A program made the position numbers and the translations under genes. Shown one piece after another: positions 63,624-64,000 of a DNA stretch of 64,000 bases (within the stretch, counting starts at the first letter, position 1; each line of letters begins with the position of its first letter). Location of the stretch: the NCBI RefSeq assembly GCF_025150245.1, contig NZ_CP102279.1:1671423-1735422 (forward strand). The letters run 5' to 3'. Source of the DNA: Dorea formicigenerans. GTDB taxonomy: Bacteria > Bacillota > Clostridia > Lachnospirales > Lachnospiraceae. The notes beneath the pieces were generated by a model, which ran no database searches, was not told the origin of the DNA, and saw only the letters and a list, made by a program, of their open reading frames with translations.

Positions 63624-64000
63624 TTATTTTCCTTCTGCATATACTGGAGTGATTACAATATTCTGCGCTGCCACGCCTGTTTTCCTTGTTACAATGTCTT
63701 CAATCTGAGCCCGGTTTGCTTCCGTCAGTTCTGATGCATTAACAACAACGTCTGCAGAGTCCTCTGAAATACTGACTACAGAATCAAGAAAGCCTTTTGA
63801 CGCCAGCATTGTCTCTGCTGCCGTTTCTTTTTCTGCAATCTCTGTCATGGCTACCATCTGCGCCACAGCGTCCTGCTTCTGGGCATCACTTAAAGAGTCA
63901 CTGTCAATGATGCTCTGAAGCGTCTCCTTGTTCTTGGCACGCACCTGTTCTCTTGTGACCTTCGCCTGTGCAGCCACTGCCTGAGCATCCCCTGAAGTTA
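63624..64000 (-). CDS. spoIIIAH: Stage III sporulation protein AH, C-terminal part (runs off window)
   Basis: The frame is open to the window edge; 125 codons seen. The final domain (about the last 100 residues: REQVRAKNKETLQSIIDS, LSDAQKQDAVAQMVAMTEIA, VSISEDSADVVVNASELTEA) matches the YscJ/FliF-like ring-forming domain of SpoIIIAH, which joins SpoIIQ in the channel between mother cell and forespore. The N-terminal membrane anchor is outside the window. It would be the last gene of the spoIIIA operon. Confidence 0.88.
   Translation of the reverse strand, partial: TSGDAQAVAAQAKVTREQVRAKNKETLQSIIDSDSLSDAQKQDAVAQMVAMTEIAEKETAAETMLASKGFLDSVVSISEDSADVVVNASELTEANRAQIEDIVTRKTGVAAQNIVITPVYAEGK

Noticed and set aside
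1-64000. CRISPR array, tRNA or rRNA genes
   Set aside because: No regularly spaced short direct repeats, no cas-like genes, and no cloverleaf or rRNA-like stretches were noticed on reading either strand; a covariance search was not possible.

Overview
The window reads as a chromosomal segment of a low-to-moderate GC, endospore-forming Firmicute, most likely a gut Lachnospiraceae (Dorea/Mediterraneibacter/Ruminococcus-like; the genus cannot be fixed from sequence alone). The grounds are strong AGGAGG ribosome-binding sites, spo0A, spoIVB, spoIIM and spoIIIAH, a CsoR/CopA copper module, a split cobalamin methionine synthase and an IS1182-type insertion sequence. Almost every gene is on the minus strand. 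Only a SpoVB-like flippase, an aminopeptidase P and maf are on plus. No tRNA, rRNA or CRISPR array was seen.

Layout. 0-5.7 kb: glycolysis (gap then pgk, which runs off the left edge), then a sulfur-trafficking operon reading Rrf2 regulator, NifS, NifU, MnmA, PHP phosphatase. 5.8-8.7 kb: SpoVB-like flippase facing spoIIM, a NUDIX hydrolase and a small unknown gene. 8.8-17.3 kb: RNase Y, recA-recX with a LexA box, a DacF-type carboxypeptidase, scpA/scpB split by a structured repeat, a metallophosphoesterase and a HAD phosphatase. 17.4-27.4 kb: aminopeptidase P, a second DacF-type enzyme, the copper operon csoR-copA (with a CopZ domain fused to the CopA C terminus), a second nearly identical copy of the structured repeat, and trmO with an orphan ABC-class ATPase and a prolyl-tRNA editing protein. 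27.5-28.8 kb: maf, then an IS1182 fragment joined to an ABC-F relic.

28.8-37 kb is a clear operon reading oppA-B-C-D-F, a dipeptide epimerase and a transglutaminase-like protein, best read as uptake and breakdown of cell-wall peptides. 37.1-39.6 kb is a graveyard: a trigger-factor C-terminal fragment, a Crp-type regulator fragment cut next to a repeat remnant, an internally deleted glycyl-radical-enzyme activase, and an internally deleted IS1182 element with both ends. 39.6-45 kb: rpsU, an amino-acid exchanger, alaS and asnA. 45-50.5 kb: glgA, metF, a reactivation-domain protein and a metH lacking that domain.

50.5-64 kb is the conserved clostridial/bacillar sporulation-housekeeping block: spo0A, spoIVB, recN, argR, nadK, tlyA, dxs, ispA, xseB, xseA, nusB, Asp23, prfC and the end of spoIIIAH. 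Another divergent repeat copy lies between spoIVB and recN.

The least explained feature is a family of modular, highly structured repeats of about 180 bp (14392-14572, 24133-24313, 52563-52797, remnant 37892-37926). Their hairpins change in sequence but keep pairing, while a short linker is invariant. The second item of note is a strong in-frame Shine-Dalgarno inside copA that could release free CopZ from the fused gene.
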